The notes under the pieces were generated by a model. It saw nothing but the letters and a program-made list of their open reading frames with translations. It was not told the origin of the DNA and made no database searches. The position numbers and the translations under genes are program-made. Below, one piece after another: positions 35,199 to 44,220 of a stretch of DNA of 64,000 nt. The stretch is from contig DUQK01000064.1 of the NCBI GenBank assembly GCA_012837835.1, positions 1-64,000 of the forward strand. Direction: 5' to 3'. Positions within the stretch are counted from its first letter, which is position 1. The number at the start of each line of letters is the position of its first letter. The DNA comes from Christensenellaceae bacterium. Lineage in GTDB: Bacteria; Bacillota; Clostridia; Christensenellales; Aristaeellaceae.

Positions 35199-36347
35199 TC
35201 AAGCTTCGTACACTACTTCTCCATTTATCACAGTGCATTTAACTTTGCAATCAAGGTCTTTAACGGGGTTTTTGGTCCATATTACAAGGTCTGCGTCCTT
35301 GCCGGGTTCTATGCTGCCCACCCTATCCGCAATACCTGTTATTTCGGCGGGGTTTATGGTTATGGCTTTAAGCGCCTCATACTCATCCATACCGGCTTTT
35401 ACAGCCAAGCCGGCACATACAGGGAGCAGCTGTGCAGGTATTACAGAGTGGTCTGTAATTATACCTACCTTTATACCCGCGCGGCTTAATACGCCCGGGG
35501 TTGTAAAATCGCGGTTCCTAAGTTCATATTTAGATGCGCTTGTCATATTAGGCCCAACAAGCGCGGGATAGCCTTCCTTTGCCAGTATATCCGCAATAAG
35601 GTGTCCTTCCGTGCAGTGGTCAAGAGTCATATTAAGGTCAAACTCTTTAGCCAAACGTATGGCGGTAAATATATCGTCCGTCCTATGAGCGTGCGCTTTA
35701 AGCGGTATCTGCTTTTTTATAACAGGTATCATTGCTTCAAGCTTCATATCGTATGCGGGTCTTTTTTCAGGGTCTTCCTTCTCTTTTTTTGAAAGATATT
35801 CCTGCGTCTTATACAGCAGCTCACGCAGCCTTGCCATGTTGCCCATGCGCGTTACAAAACCCTTTTCTTGATATACACGCTTTATGTTTTCGCCAAAGGC
35901 TATCTTCATAGCGCAAGGGTCCTTAACTATCATATCATCTACGCGCCTGCCATATGTTTTCATGGCGACAAATGTACCGCCTACGGAGTTTGCGGAGCCG
36001 GGACCGGTAACTACGGTTGTTGTTCCCCCTTCGTATGCCTGCTTTAAGCCTGCATCGTAAGGGTATATACCGTCTATAGCCCTAAGATGGGGCACCACAG
36101 GGTCGCTAAGCTCGTTATAATCTCTTCCCTCAAAGCCTATACCCTCTTCCCCTATGCCTATATGGCTATGCCCATCAACAAGCCCGGGGGTTAGCATAAG
36201 CCCACCTGCGTCTATGGTTTTTACGCCTTCGGGTATCGCAAGCTCTTTGCCTACTGCAGAAAACTTGCCGTTTTCAATAAGAACGGAGCCGCCTTTAATC
36301 ACATCGCCCGCCATAGTATATATGGCGGCGTTTTTAATTGCTAACAT
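35199..36347 (-). CDS. Amidohydrolase family metallo-enzyme
   Basis: 382 residues, ATG with GGAGG upstream. Metal-binding motifs in order: PGLVDGHSHIG (HxH), KAHAHRTDD, TLDHCTEGH, and the metal Asp in GIITDHSVIP; the C-terminal SIEPGKDADLVIW closes the composite beta domain. The sequence is closest in feel to imidazolonepropionase-like or secondary-metabolism amidohydrolases; the substrate is unknown. No signal peptide. Monocistronic, divergent from the bL25 gene. Confidence 0.85.
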   Translation of the reverse strand: MLAIKNAAIYTMAGDVIKGGSVLIENGKFSAVGKELAIPEGVKTIDAGGLMLTPGLVDGHSHIGIGEEGIGFEGRDYNELSDPVVPHLRAIDGIYPYDAGLKQAYEGGTTTVVTGPGSANSVGGTFVAMKTYGRRVDDMIVKDPCAMKIAFGENIKRVYQEKGFVTRMGNMARLRELLYKTQEYLSKKEKEDPEKRPAYDMKLEAMIPVIKKQIPLKAHAHRTDDIFTAIRLAKEFDLNMTLDHCTEGHLIADILAKEGYPALVGPNMTSASKYELRNRDFTTPGVLSRAGIKVGIITDHSVIPAQLLPVCAGLAVKAGMDEYEALKAITINPAEITGIADRVGSIEPGKDADLVIWTKNPVKDLDCKVKCTVINGEVVYEA

Positions 36348-36407
36348 AAATACCTCCTTTAATTTTCTATGAATATTAGCACTTTGTACATGTTAAGGCA
36401 AATTTTT

Positions 36408-36436
36408 TTGCATAGTTTGCTAAAATATGTTATCAT
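36408..36436 (+). promoter_or_regulatory. Promoter of the bL25 gene
   Basis: TTGCAT (36408-36413), 17-base spacer, TATCAT (36431-36436), about 68 bases before the ATG. Confidence 0.65.
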
Positions 36437-36504
36437 ATCTCGGCAAATGCAGGCTTGTCCTGCATTAGAGCGGTTATACGCAAATTAAATGAGGTGAAAT
36501 TATT

Positions 36505-37149
36505 ATGTCCAAAAAAGAAAATTTGAGCATTGCCATAGAGGAAAGACCCCCTCTTAGCAAGGGTGGAAGAAAACAGCTAAGGCGAGATGGCTATCTGCCC
36601 GCCAGCATATCCTCAAAGGGTGAGGATTCCATCAGCATTACCATAAAGCGGGATACCCTCCTGCGCGCCATAGAGAAGTTCGGCCGCATGTCTGTTTTCA
36701 ACCTTAAATTAGGCAAAAAAACATATAACTGCATGGTAAAGGAAATACAGCACGCCCCCCTAACACAGGAGTGCCTGCATGTAACATTCCAGCATATAGA
36801 TCTTACTGAAGAAACCACAGCTGATGTCGTAATACGCCCCATAGGCAGGGAAAGCGTACAGCGCCGCAGGCTCGATTTCCTTCAGATTAAAGACTACCTT
36901 AGCATTAAGGGTCTGCCTAATGATATACCCAACTCCATAGATGTTGACGTTACCGAAATGGAAGCCGGCGATGTGCTTAACGTAGGCGACCTTGTACTGC
37001 CCGAAGGCATTACCACAGACGAAGACCCGGACGGCGTTGTATTTACTGTAAGCCATGAAAGGGTCGCGGAAACCGATGAAGCCGCTGAAGAAGCCGCCGA
37101 AGGCGAAGAAGCTGTAGAAGCTGCTGATACTGAAGAAGCTGCGGAATAA
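36505..37149 (+). CDS. rplY: 50S ribosomal protein bL25 (Ctc form)
   Basis: 214 residues: the long Ctc/TL5 form with an N-terminal L25 domain that binds 5S rRNA (about 1-95; GGRKQLRRDGYLPASI matches the family RxxGxxPAVIYG region) and a C-terminal beta domain (about 97-185). It ends in a very acidic alanine/glutamate tail (EEAAEGEEAVEAADTEEAAE). ATG with GAGGTG upstream. Its own promoter and terminator. General stress protein role is known from Bacillus Ctc. Confidence 0.93.
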   Translation: MSKKENLSIAIEERPPLSKGGRKQLRRDGYLPASISSKGEDSISITIKRDTLLRAIEKFGRMSVFNLKLGKKTYNCMVKEIQHAPLTQECLHVTFQHIDLTEETTADVVIRPIGRESVQRRRLDFLQIKDYLSIKGLPNDIPNSIDVDVTEMEAGDVLNVGDLVLPEGITTDEDPDGVVFTVSHERVAETDEAAEEAAEGEEAVEAADTEEAAE

Positions 37150-37291
37150 TATACAAGCCGGTAAGGTTTTATTGCTTTGTGTGGGGAATTTAACGCAACA
37201 CCCCGCAAATGATTATTAAAGCGAGTAAATAAAGCTCACGGCAATAACAGTATACCGGTAGAATTTATATTATTATTCAACCTATAAGCCA

Positions 37292-37310
37292 TGTGATTAA
37301 TACAATCACA
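37292..37310. repeat. Short inverted repeat TGTGATT-N5-AATCACA
   Basis: A perfect 7+7 inverted repeat lying in the 400-base gap downstream of bL25. Role unknown; it precedes no gene on either strand closely enough to be a clear operator. Confidence 0.4.
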
Positions 37311-37352
37311 GGCATTTGTGAAACTATGCAACACAATAAAACATAGAAACAG

Positions 37353-37387
37353 AAATGGTATAGGAATACGCACCTATACCATTTTTT
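37353..37387 (+). terminator. Terminator downstream of bL25
   Basis: AAATGGTATAGG (37353-37364) pairs perfectly with CCTATACCATTT (37373-37384), then TTT. It lies 200 bases after the stop. The gap between shows no gene. Confidence 0.8.
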
Positions 37388-37420
37388 GTGACTGTTGCTA
37401 TGGCAGATTAAGCGGTGTTA

Positions 37421-37577
37421 TACTAATCTCAGTTTAAATTAGCGCATAGATTGCAGCAATTTTTTTGATTTGGCAAAGCTTTGCGAAGGAAACATAGCGG
37501 CGCTATATTGACTGAGCAAAAAAAAGATAAATCGGAAAAGGTGCGCAATATAAAGCTAATTTAGGCTGAGATTAGTA
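37421..37577 (+). mobile_element. 157-bp MITE-like inverted-repeat element, copy 2
   Basis: Begins TACTAATCTCAGTTTAAATTAG and ends with the inverted counterpart CTAATTTAGGCTGAGATTAGTA, so the terminal repeats are about 22-24 bp. Flanked by TTA on both sides (37418-37420, 37578-37580). Same length and orientation as copies 1 and 3 and very close to copy 3. Its right end lies inside the reading frame of the regulator gene and supplies its stop codon. Confidence 0.88.
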
Positions 37578-38719
37578 TTAATTGCCTGTTTCTTTCCTCC
37601 CTCAACAAGCTTACCAACCTGAGGTATGTATTTATTTACAAGCTTTTCAAGCTGCGCTTTGTTATCCACATTAAAATAGGAGTATATCTTTTTAAGCCTG
37701 TAATTTACCGTACCTACGGACATAAAAAGCGCTTCGGCTATTGATGCTATACTTGAACCTTTGCCTACCTCGGATAGCATTTTAAGGTCTATATCTTCGC
37801 AGTTCCTAAGCCCCATTTCTATATCAAGTAGGTATTGCCCGAAAGACTTGTCTTCATCGGATTTGTTTTCATCAATTACGCTAAGCTTATTGTTTTTATT
37901 CTCGGGACGGTAGGGAAAGTTGGCTGTGCTTTCTCTAACCAGTATTTCACATGGCAGGGTAATCTGCACCCTGTCAATATCCGCATTTTTGCATAGCACA
38001 TTGTAAATATCCACAGCAAGCAAGCCCAGTTTATAGAAATCCAGAGTAGATGTAGATAGCGAAGGCTTTGATGCCCTGCTTATTTGAAAATCGCCCGAGC
38101 CTAAAACAAACAGGTCGTACGGTATTTTAACGCCCGCTATCCCCGCGCTTACTATAAGTTCTACACCTACTTTGTCGTTTACGCATATTGCGCCGTCATA
38201 TTCACCAGAGAATTTTAAAAAACGCTCTATACATGAGGAACTGCCATCATCGTCCGAGAATATATCTCTTTCCTGAACGGATAGATTTAGCGCCTTCATT
38301 GCGCTTATGAAGGCTTGCTTGCGTATATTATCGTTTATGTCGTTATCCTCGCTGCCTATAAAGGCTATCCTTTTGCGCCCCGCGGATACTAGGTAATCTA
38401 TTTGTCTGCTGATAAGGTCATATCTATCTATAGTTGGACCTGAAAAGGAGTTGTCAAAAAATTCTACCGTTGCGCCAACAAGTATGGGCTTTAGGTTGAG
38501 ATGCTTTAGCGCTTCCGCCGCGCTCAGCGTCCAACGTATGGAAAGGCTTATTATAACGCCTGCAACATGCGCGTCATCTCGAGGTATGACTTTTGCATCG
38601 CTTATTATTTTAAGCCTTATGTTGTTTTTCCTCGCCGCTTCCCGAAGCCCGTCTATGCTGCTTAAATACAATGCCTGTTTAAGGCACATCGGCTCAACCA
38701 GTACATATAGTGTGCGCAA
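37556..38719 (-). CDS. Transcription regulator: LacI-type ligand domain with C-terminal LuxR-like HTH
   Basis: 387 residues, TTG start with GGAGGAG upstream. There is no N-terminal LacI helix-turn-helix: the protein opens directly with a periplasmic-binding-like sensor domain (about 1-270; AGRKRIAFIGSEDNDIND, GAICVNDKVGVELIVS). A charged linker precedes a C-terminal helix-turn-helix at about 322-356 (SIASIAEALFMSVGTVNYRL), like LuxR/NarL or PucR-type domains. The last six residues and stop come from the right end of the 157-bp element, so the native C-terminus has been replaced. It is the last gene after uxaE, probably responding to a uronate-derived sugar. The architecture is uncommon. Confidence 0.82.
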   Translation of the reverse strand: MRTLYVLVEPMCLKQALYLSSIDGLREAARKNNIRLKIISDAKVIPRDDAHVAGVIISLSIRWTLSAAEALKHLNLKPILVGATVEFFDNSFSGPTIDRYDLISRQIDYLVSAGRKRIAFIGSEDNDINDNIRKQAFISAMKALNLSVQERDIFSDDDGSSSCIERFLKFSGEYDGAICVNDKVGVELIVSAGIAGVKIPYDLFVLGSGDFQISRASKPSLSTSTLDFYKLGLLAVDIYNVLCKNADIDRVQITLPCEILVRESTANFPYRPENKNNKLSVIDENKSDEDKSFGQYLLDIEMGLRNCEDIDLKMLSEVGKGSSIASIAEALFMSVGTVNYRLKKIYSYFNVDNKAQLEKLVNKYIPQVGKLVEGGKKQAINTNLSLN

Positions 38720-38768
38720 AAATATTCTCCTCCAAGTTCAACTACGTGCTTACGAGCTTATTTCCCGT

Positions 38769-40181
38769 TTAGCCAAGCAAAGCCTCAAGGTGCCTACCTA
38801 TATGCTTTGAAAGTAATTCGGCATAGGCATCTGAATGGGTTTTTAATATATCAAAAAACTTATCCCTATATATGTATTTTCCCAATTCGTCCTTAGCCTG
38901 CAATATTTCTCCATAGGTTATGTGCAGCAGTTGACGTGCGTCGTTATTGCTGAAAAGCTTAGGCAGCCCATCATCGCTTAGTGTATCCAGTGCTGGTATA
39001 TTATCTATATTGGTGGTTACAACATAGTATTTCCTAGCCCTTTCAAATGCGCTGAGCGCATAGGCGTGCAGCTCCCTATAGAATTTAGGCTCCTTTATAG
39101 CTACAAGTTTTACAGCCTCAAGCCAGTTTGTCCCGGCGGTTTTTACGTGGAATTTGTTGTCCGTATGCATTGCAACTATGGGGAATATGCTAAACTTATC
39201 CGAACCCGAGTGTACACTTAATTTATAGCCGAAATGCTTTGCGATAGCCTGATGTATAATAAGCTCCTTTTCAAATTCTGTTACATCCCCTATATAATCT
39301 ATGCCTTTTTGGAACTCTCCTACAAACCTTGGAGCAAGCGATTCAAAAACTATACCCTTATTTACAAGATGGCTTGCTATTAGGTAATGATGCGCGGGCT
39401 TTGTAGAAGCTGCAGTTTCGTCTATGGAAATTTCAAAATCTACATCATTATTAATAATAAAGCTATTGTAAATCTTTTCTATATATTCTAAAGCTTCGCC
39501 ATATATTATTGAGGCTTCTATTGTGTCTTCTTCGCTTATATATACGCTGTGCCCTTCAGTAAGCGGGATTTCCTTATCTATATACTGCTTAAACAGGTTA
39601 TCCGCGCTTTTGTCTAACAGATCGCTTTTAATATGCTCGCTCAAATCCAGTGTGATTAGGCTATAACCACAATCAAGCGCATACTGTATTTCTTCAATAG
39701 TTTTAAGATGGTCGCCATCTGCACCGAAGCCGGATTTATACCCGTTTTTGTACACTGAAAATGTTGCCGTATCAAGTACATCTTCATAACTGCGGCTTGT
39801 TAAATTAAGCTCCCTTATGGACTGCTGGGCAAAAACAGGGAATACATCGGGGTATTTTTTTACCGCAGCTATATGCCCGTCGGTAGCCAGCCCCAACCTA
39901 TCCCCCGTGCCTATGCTGATACCACGCTTAAGCCCCCGTGTTGGAGCGGTAAAGGGAAAAAGCTTTCTAAGTAATTTGGCATTGCTATGCGTTTTTTCTG
40001 CTAATATGGCATTTTCGCCTTTATATACGCACTTTTCACCCTCAAAACCTAGGCTTTCTCCTACAACTATAATATAGTCCTCTTTATCCTTTTTCGCCAT
40101 CATAACACTGCTGGCGCCGTAATAGTTTACGGAATTATTATATATTTCAAATCCGCCGGCTTCAAAACATAGTTCTTTCAT
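38769..40181 (-). CDS. uxaE: Tagaturonate/fructuronate epimerase
   Basis: 470 residues. Converts D-tagaturonate and D-fructuronate into each other, letting galacturonate join the glucuronate route. Recognised from GISIGTGDRLGLAT, FGADGDHLKT and SVHSGSDKFSIFP, which carry His/Asp/Glu residues expected for the metal site. ATG with AAAGGAG upstream, 12 bases after uxaC in the same operon. Cytoplasmic. No UxuB or UxaB reductase is in the window, so the next step must be encoded elsewhere. Confidence 0.88.
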   Translation of the reverse strand: MKELCFEAGGFEIYNNSVNYYGASSVMMAKKDKEDYIIVVGESLGFEGEKCVYKGENAILAEKTHSNAKLLRKLFPFTAPTRGLKRGISIGTGDRLGLATDGHIAAVKKYPDVFPVFAQQSIRELNLTSRSYEDVLDTATFSVYKNGYKSGFGADGDHLKTIEEIQYALDCGYSLITLDLSEHIKSDLLDKSADNLFKQYIDKEIPLTEGHSVYISEEDTIEASIIYGEALEYIEKIYNSFIINNDVDFEISIDETAASTKPAHHYLIASHLVNKGIVFESLAPRFVGEFQKGIDYIGDVTEFEKELIIHQAIAKHFGYKLSVHSGSDKFSIFPIVAMHTDNKFHVKTAGTNWLEAVKLVAIKEPKFYRELHAYALSAFERARKYYVVTTNIDNIPALDTLSDDGLPKLFSNNDARQLLHITYGEILQAKDELGKYIYRDKFFDILKTHSDAYAELLSKHIGRHLEALLG

Positions 40182-40193
40182 TTAATTACTCCT

Positions 40194-41588
40194 TTAAAAA
40201 TTAAAATAAGAAACGGCATTGTTATGGCAAATATCCTCTACCATTTTGCCTAGTTTATCTATATTATTCGGGTATTCTCCTCTCTCTACCCAGCTGCCGA
40301 TAATATTGCAGAGTATGCGCCTAAAATACTCATGCCTTGTATAGCTTAAGAAGCTTCTTGAATCCGTAAGCATACCGACAAAGTTGCCAAGCACAGACAT
40401 ATTCGCAAGCTCCGTTATCTGCGCTTCCATACCCTGCTTTGTGTCGTTAAACCACCACGCGCTCCCATGCTGCATCCAGCCGGGATGCTCACTTTTCTGA
40501 AAACAGCCTATTATGGTTTCAATTTGAGCGTTATCGCAAGGATTTAGGGAGTAGACTATTGTCTTAGGCAGTTTTCCGCCGGAGTTGATTTTGTTTAGCA
40601 AAGCTCCTAATTTCTTCCCATTATTGGCTGAACCCCAAATTGCATCGTATCCGGTATCGGGACCTAGAGAATCAAAAGCCTTTTGATTTACATTACGCAC
40701 AGTACCGTAGTGTAGCTGCATAACTATATCCCTATCAAAATATAGACCCGCAAGAAAACATAGCATTTCTGTTTTGTACGTTTCTATTTCTTCAATTGTA
40801 AGAGGATTATCATTAAGCGCTTTTTGTAATATCTCTTCTATATTGGCTTCTTCTTTAAACACAACATAATTGAGCGCGTGGTCTGAAACACGGCAGCCCA
40901 TATCCACAAAATAATCAAGCCTATCCGTTATGATTTCCTTGAGAGAAGCAAGATTATCCGCCTCTTTGCCTGACACCTTTTCCAGCTCTTTTAAGTATTG
41001 CTTAAAGCCGCCGCTTTCTATGTTGAGCAGCTTATCCGGGCGAAATGTAGGAAGTACTTTAAATTTAACTTGGCTGTCCTCTTTAATTTTCTTATGCCAT
41101 ATAAGGTCGTCCGTAGGGTCGTCCGTTGTACATATAACGCTTACGTTTGACTGCTTAATAATATTCCTTACGGATAGGGTCCTAAGTTTTTCGTTCGCTT
41201 TTTTCCATATAATGTCGCATGTTTCGGGGGACAGTGTTTCGTAGATATCAAAATAGCGCTGTAACTCAAGGTGAGTCCAGTGATACAGGGGGTTGCCTAT
41301 AAGCTTTGGCACCGTTTCTGCCCACTTTTGGAATTTTTCAAATGGGCTTGCATCACCTGTTATATATTTTTCTTGAACGCCGTTATTCCTCATAACGCGC
41401 CATTTATAATGGTCTCCCCCTAGCCATATTTCAGCAATATCTTCAAAGGTTTTGTCTTCGTATATCTGCTTTGGGTCTATATGGCAATGGTAGTCAACTA
41501 TAGGCTGTTTTGAGGCGTATTCATGAAAAAGTATCTTCGCAGTTTCGTTGGTAAGCAAAAAATCTTTACCCATAAATTCAGCACTCAT
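40194..41588 (-). CDS. uxaC: Glucuronate/galacturonate isomerase
   Basis: 464 residues, normal for UxaC. Isomerises D-glucuronate to D-fructuronate and D-galacturonate to D-tagaturonate. The N-terminal metal motif DYHCHIDPK (about 32-40) and the downstream LQLHYGTVRN and LTDSRSFLSY segments are typical of the uronate-isomerase branch of the amidohydrolase superfamily. ATG with GGAG upstream, two bases after the transketolase subunit. Cytoplasmic. Functional call is firm. Confidence 0.95.
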   Translation of the reverse strand: MSAEFMGKDFLLTNETAKILFHEYASKQPIVDYHCHIDPKQIYEDKTFEDIAEIWLGGDHYKWRVMRNNGVQEKYITGDASPFEKFQKWAETVPKLIGNPLYHWTHLELQRYFDIYETLSPETCDIIWKKANEKLRTLSVRNIIKQSNVSVICTTDDPTDDLIWHKKIKEDSQVKFKVLPTFRPDKLLNIESGGFKQYLKELEKVSGKEADNLASLKEIITDRLDYFVDMGCRVSDHALNYVVFKEEANIEEILQKALNDNPLTIEEIETYKTEMLCFLAGLYFDRDIVMQLHYGTVRNVNQKAFDSLGPDTGYDAIWGSANNGKKLGALLNKINSGGKLPKTIVYSLNPCDNAQIETIIGCFQKSEHPGWMQHGSAWWFNDTKQGMEAQITELANMSVLGNFVGMLTDSRSFLSYTRHEYFRRILCNIIGSWVERGEYPNNIDKLGKMVEDICHNNAVSYFNF

Positions 41589-41590
41589 TA

Positions 41591-42547
41591 TTATCGCTCC
41601 TTATTGCTTAGTTTTTCAGATATTGCCTGCTCAACAGCCAGCGCTATATCTTCTTCCCTTAGGGAATATTCTTCAAACAGCATCTCGGGTTTGCCGGATT
41701 GCCCGAAGCAATCCTGTATACCTATTCTTTTAAAATATACATCAGCATTCATTTCTGAAAGAACTTCCGCTACTGCTGAACCCAGCCCGCCTATAACCGT
41801 ATGTTCTTCAGCGGTTACAATAACACCTGTTGAAGCCGCTTTTTTTATAGCATCAACATCTAGCGGTTTTATTGTGTGCATATCAACTACCCCTACATTA
41901 AAACCCTTTTCTTTTAGCATATCCGCCGCTTTTATCGCCTTTGCTACCATAATACCACAGGCTATTATAGTGGCATCCTTACCTTCAAGAAGGACATTCG
42001 CCTTACCTATCTCAAATGGCGTTTGCTTATCCGTGATGATTTCAGTAGGAAGTCTGCCCGTTCTAATATAAACAGGACCTGCAATTTCAGCCGCAGCAAA
42101 AACCGCCTTTTCCATTTGATTGGCATCAGATGGCACGAGTACAGTCATATTAGGCAATGTTCTCATGAGCGCTATATCTTCAATGGCTTGGTGTGAACCG
42201 CCATCCTCACCACAGGAAGGTCCTGCGTGCGACAGCCCCAGTTTTACATTGGCATTCGTATAACAAACTGCATTTCTCACCTGCTCATATGCTTTACCAG
42301 CACCAAATATTGCAAATGTTGATGCAAATACGGTGTAACCACAATGAGCCAGACCCGCTGATGCTGCAATCATATTACTTTCCGCAATTCCAAAATTAAA
42401 AAACCGCTCCGGAAATTCATCTGCAAATATAGATGTCATAGTTGCATGGGATAAATCCGCATCACATACAATTACATTTTTATTAATTTCGCCCAGTTTT
42501 TTTAGCGCCTCACCATATGCTACTCTTGTTGATTTTTTCTCTATCAT
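41591..42547 (-). CDS. Transketolase, C-terminal subunit
   Basis: 318 residues holding the pyrimidine-binding and C-terminal domains of transketolase (DADLSHATMTSIF; FNFGIAESNMIAASAGLA, with the cofactor-activating Glu; then SHAGPSCGEDGGSHQAIEDI). Split transketolases work as alpha2beta2 with the N-terminal subunit, which precedes it with a 4-base ATGA overlap. In this operon it could handle a pentose or a sugar-specific ketol transfer rather than the housekeeping pathway; that is inference from location. Confidence 0.92.
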   Translation of the reverse strand: MIEKKSTRVAYGEALKKLGEINKNVIVCDADLSHATMTSIFADEFPERFFNFGIAESNMIAASAGLAHCGYTVFASTFAIFGAGKAYEQVRNAVCYTNANVKLGLSHAGPSCGEDGGSHQAIEDIALMRTLPNMTVLVPSDANQMEKAVFAAAEIAGPVYIRTGRLPTEIITDKQTPFEIGKANVLLEGKDATIIACGIMVAKAIKAADMLKEKGFNVGVVDMHTIKPLDVDAIKKAASTGVIVTAEEHTVIGGLGSAVAEVLSEMNADVYFKRIGIQDCFGQSGKPEMLFEEYSLREEDIALAVEQAISEKLSNKER

Positions 42548-43341
42548 CTCTTTACCTCACTTACTGCTTCATAGTATTGTTCACTGTTCATAGGTTTGCC
42601 ATGCCAACCTACTTGGTTTTCCATAAAGGAAACCCCTTTGCCTTTAACGGTAAGGCATTTAATAAATAGGGGCTTTTCCCCTTTTGGCTTAAGCAGCGCT
42701 TCTGTTATCTCATATACATTATGCCCATCAACTTCAAGGGTATCCCAGCCGAAAGCTTCAAACTTGGCGCGGATATCTTCAATGTTCATAACCTGCTCGT
42801 TGGTACCATCTATTTGCAAACCATTGTAGTCCATAAGTACAACCAGATTGTTGAGCTTGTAATGAGAAGCCGACATTGCCGCCTCCCAAACAACCCCCTC
42901 CTGCGCTTCGCCATCTCCAATTAATACATACACGTTGAAAGGCTCTTCAGCTCTCTTACCCGCAAGCGCAAAGCCTATTGCCATGCTCATGCCTTGCCCT
43001 AAAGAACCGGTAGACGCATCAACACCGGGACATTTGTTCATATCCGGGTGCCCTTGTAAAATGCTGTTAAGTTGCCGCAAGTTTGACAGTTCCTCAGCAT
43101 CAAAAAAACCTTTATCAGCCAAAATTGCATACAATGTAGGACAGGCGTGCCCCTTGGATAGTATAAAGCGGTCGCGCTTTTCCCAGCTTGGGTTTTTAGG
43201 GTCGTAGCGTAAAACATTGTCGTATAGCGCCAATAGAATTTCAACGCATGATAGCGAGCCCCCGGGATGTCCAGATTGGCATTTATACAACATGTCTAAA
43301 ACATCCAATCTGATTTTTATTGCTTTTTCTTGAGAGTTCAA
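42544..43341 (-). CDS. Transketolase, N-terminal subunit
   Basis: 265 residues from TTG 43341, which has GGAGG eight bases upstream; the TTG at 43356 would contain that ribosome site. Thiamine-pyrophosphate domain with GHPGGSLSCVEI, SKGHACPTLYA, STGSLGQGMSMAIG and the Mg-binding GDGEAQEG followed by LNNLVVLMDYNGLQIDG. Pairs with the downstream C-terminal subunit. Confidence 0.92.
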   Translation of the reverse strand: MNSQEKAIKIRLDVLDMLYKCQSGHPGGSLSCVEILLALYDNVLRYDPKNPSWEKRDRFILSKGHACPTLYAILADKGFFDAEELSNLRQLNSILQGHPDMNKCPGVDASTGSLGQGMSMAIGFALAGKRAEEPFNVYVLIGDGEAQEGVVWEAAMSASHYKLNNLVVLMDYNGLQIDGTNEQVMNIEDIRAKFEAFGWDTLEVDGHNVYEITEALLKPKGEKPLFIKCLTVKGKGVSFMENQVGWHGKPMNSEQYYEAVSEVKR

Positions 43342-43367
43342 TATAGTTTCCTCCAAAATAATAATAT

Positions 43368-44219
43368 CTAACCTTTAACCGCACCAGCGGTTAAACCGGA
43401 AACTAACCGCTTTTGCGCAAAAAAGAACATAATACATACGGGGATAACGGTTATTACCCCGCCGGCGCTTATCAGCTCCCATTGCACGCCGAAAGAACCT
43501 ACCAACATCTTTAAAGCGACAGGCACTGTACGGCTTTTTTCGTTTGTGAAAAGCACAGCAAATGTATATTCATTCCAGCTTTGCATGAAAATATATACTC
43601 CTGTAGCTAAAATGCAGGGGAGCAGTATAGGCATTAATACAGCTAGGAAAGCCTTGGGTCTGCTTGCTCCATCTACCATTGCAGCTTCTTCTATGGTTAA
43701 AGGTAAATCGCTTAAATAACCGTGCAATAACCATATGGAAAAAGGTATAGTAAAAGTAGTATAGCTAAGAACCAAAGAATAGGGCGTATACAATAGCTTT
43801 ATGGAGCGCATAATTGTAAAGAGCGGAATCAACAACAGCACCGTCGGAAACATGTTGTTGAGCAAAAAAAGCGACATAAAGAAATTACGACCTTTAAAGC
43901 GAAAGCGTGAAAATGAATAAGCCGCCAAGGTTGATACCGTTAAAGAAATGATAGTTGTCAACACCGCTATAAATAGACTATTGCGCAGCGGATGTAAAAA
44001 ATTGAATTGCTCAAACAAATATCTATATGAATCAAGGCTTGGGCTTGAGGGGAAATAAACTATAGGCAGCATGCGTATTTCTTGGCTTGTTTTTAAACTA
44101 GTTACCAACATCCAATAAAATGGAAACAACAAAAATATAAGAAACAGCATAATTGGGAGATATAAAAATAACACCCTGAATGTTTTTTCTTTATTGCCTT
44201 TTATATAAGTCTTTCTCAT
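43368..44219 (-). CDS. Carbohydrate ABC transporter permease (MalG type), uronate operon
   Basis: 283 residues, six membrane helices. The EAA loop that contacts the ATPase is EEAAMVDGASRPKAF (about 192-206). Typical inner-membrane subunit ending VSGLTAGAVKG. Directly follows the MalF-type permease with one base between. No ATPase gene is in the operon, so a shared MsmX-like ATPase elsewhere is expected. Predicted substrate is an oligo-uronide or uronate, by context. Confidence 0.93.
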   Translation of the reverse strand: MRKTYIKGNKEKTFRVLFLYLPIMLFLIFLLFPFYWMLVTSLKTSQEIRMLPIVYFPSSPSLDSYRYLFEQFNFLHPLRNSLFIAVLTTIISLTVSTLAAYSFSRFRFKGRNFFMSLFLLNNMFPTVLLLIPLFTIMRSIKLLYTPYSLVLSYTTFTIPFSIWLLHGYLSDLPLTIEEAAMVDGASRPKAFLAVLMPILLPCILATGVYIFMQSWNEYTFAVLFTNEKSRTVPVALKMLVGSFGVQWELISAGGVITVIPVCIMFFFAQKRLVSGLTAGAVKG

Positions 44220-44220
44220 A

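Noticed and set aside
37292..37310. CRP-like operator TGTGATTAATACAATCACA
   Set aside because: The spacing between TGTGA and TCACA is 9, not 6, and no gene start is near; kept only as an inverted repeat.
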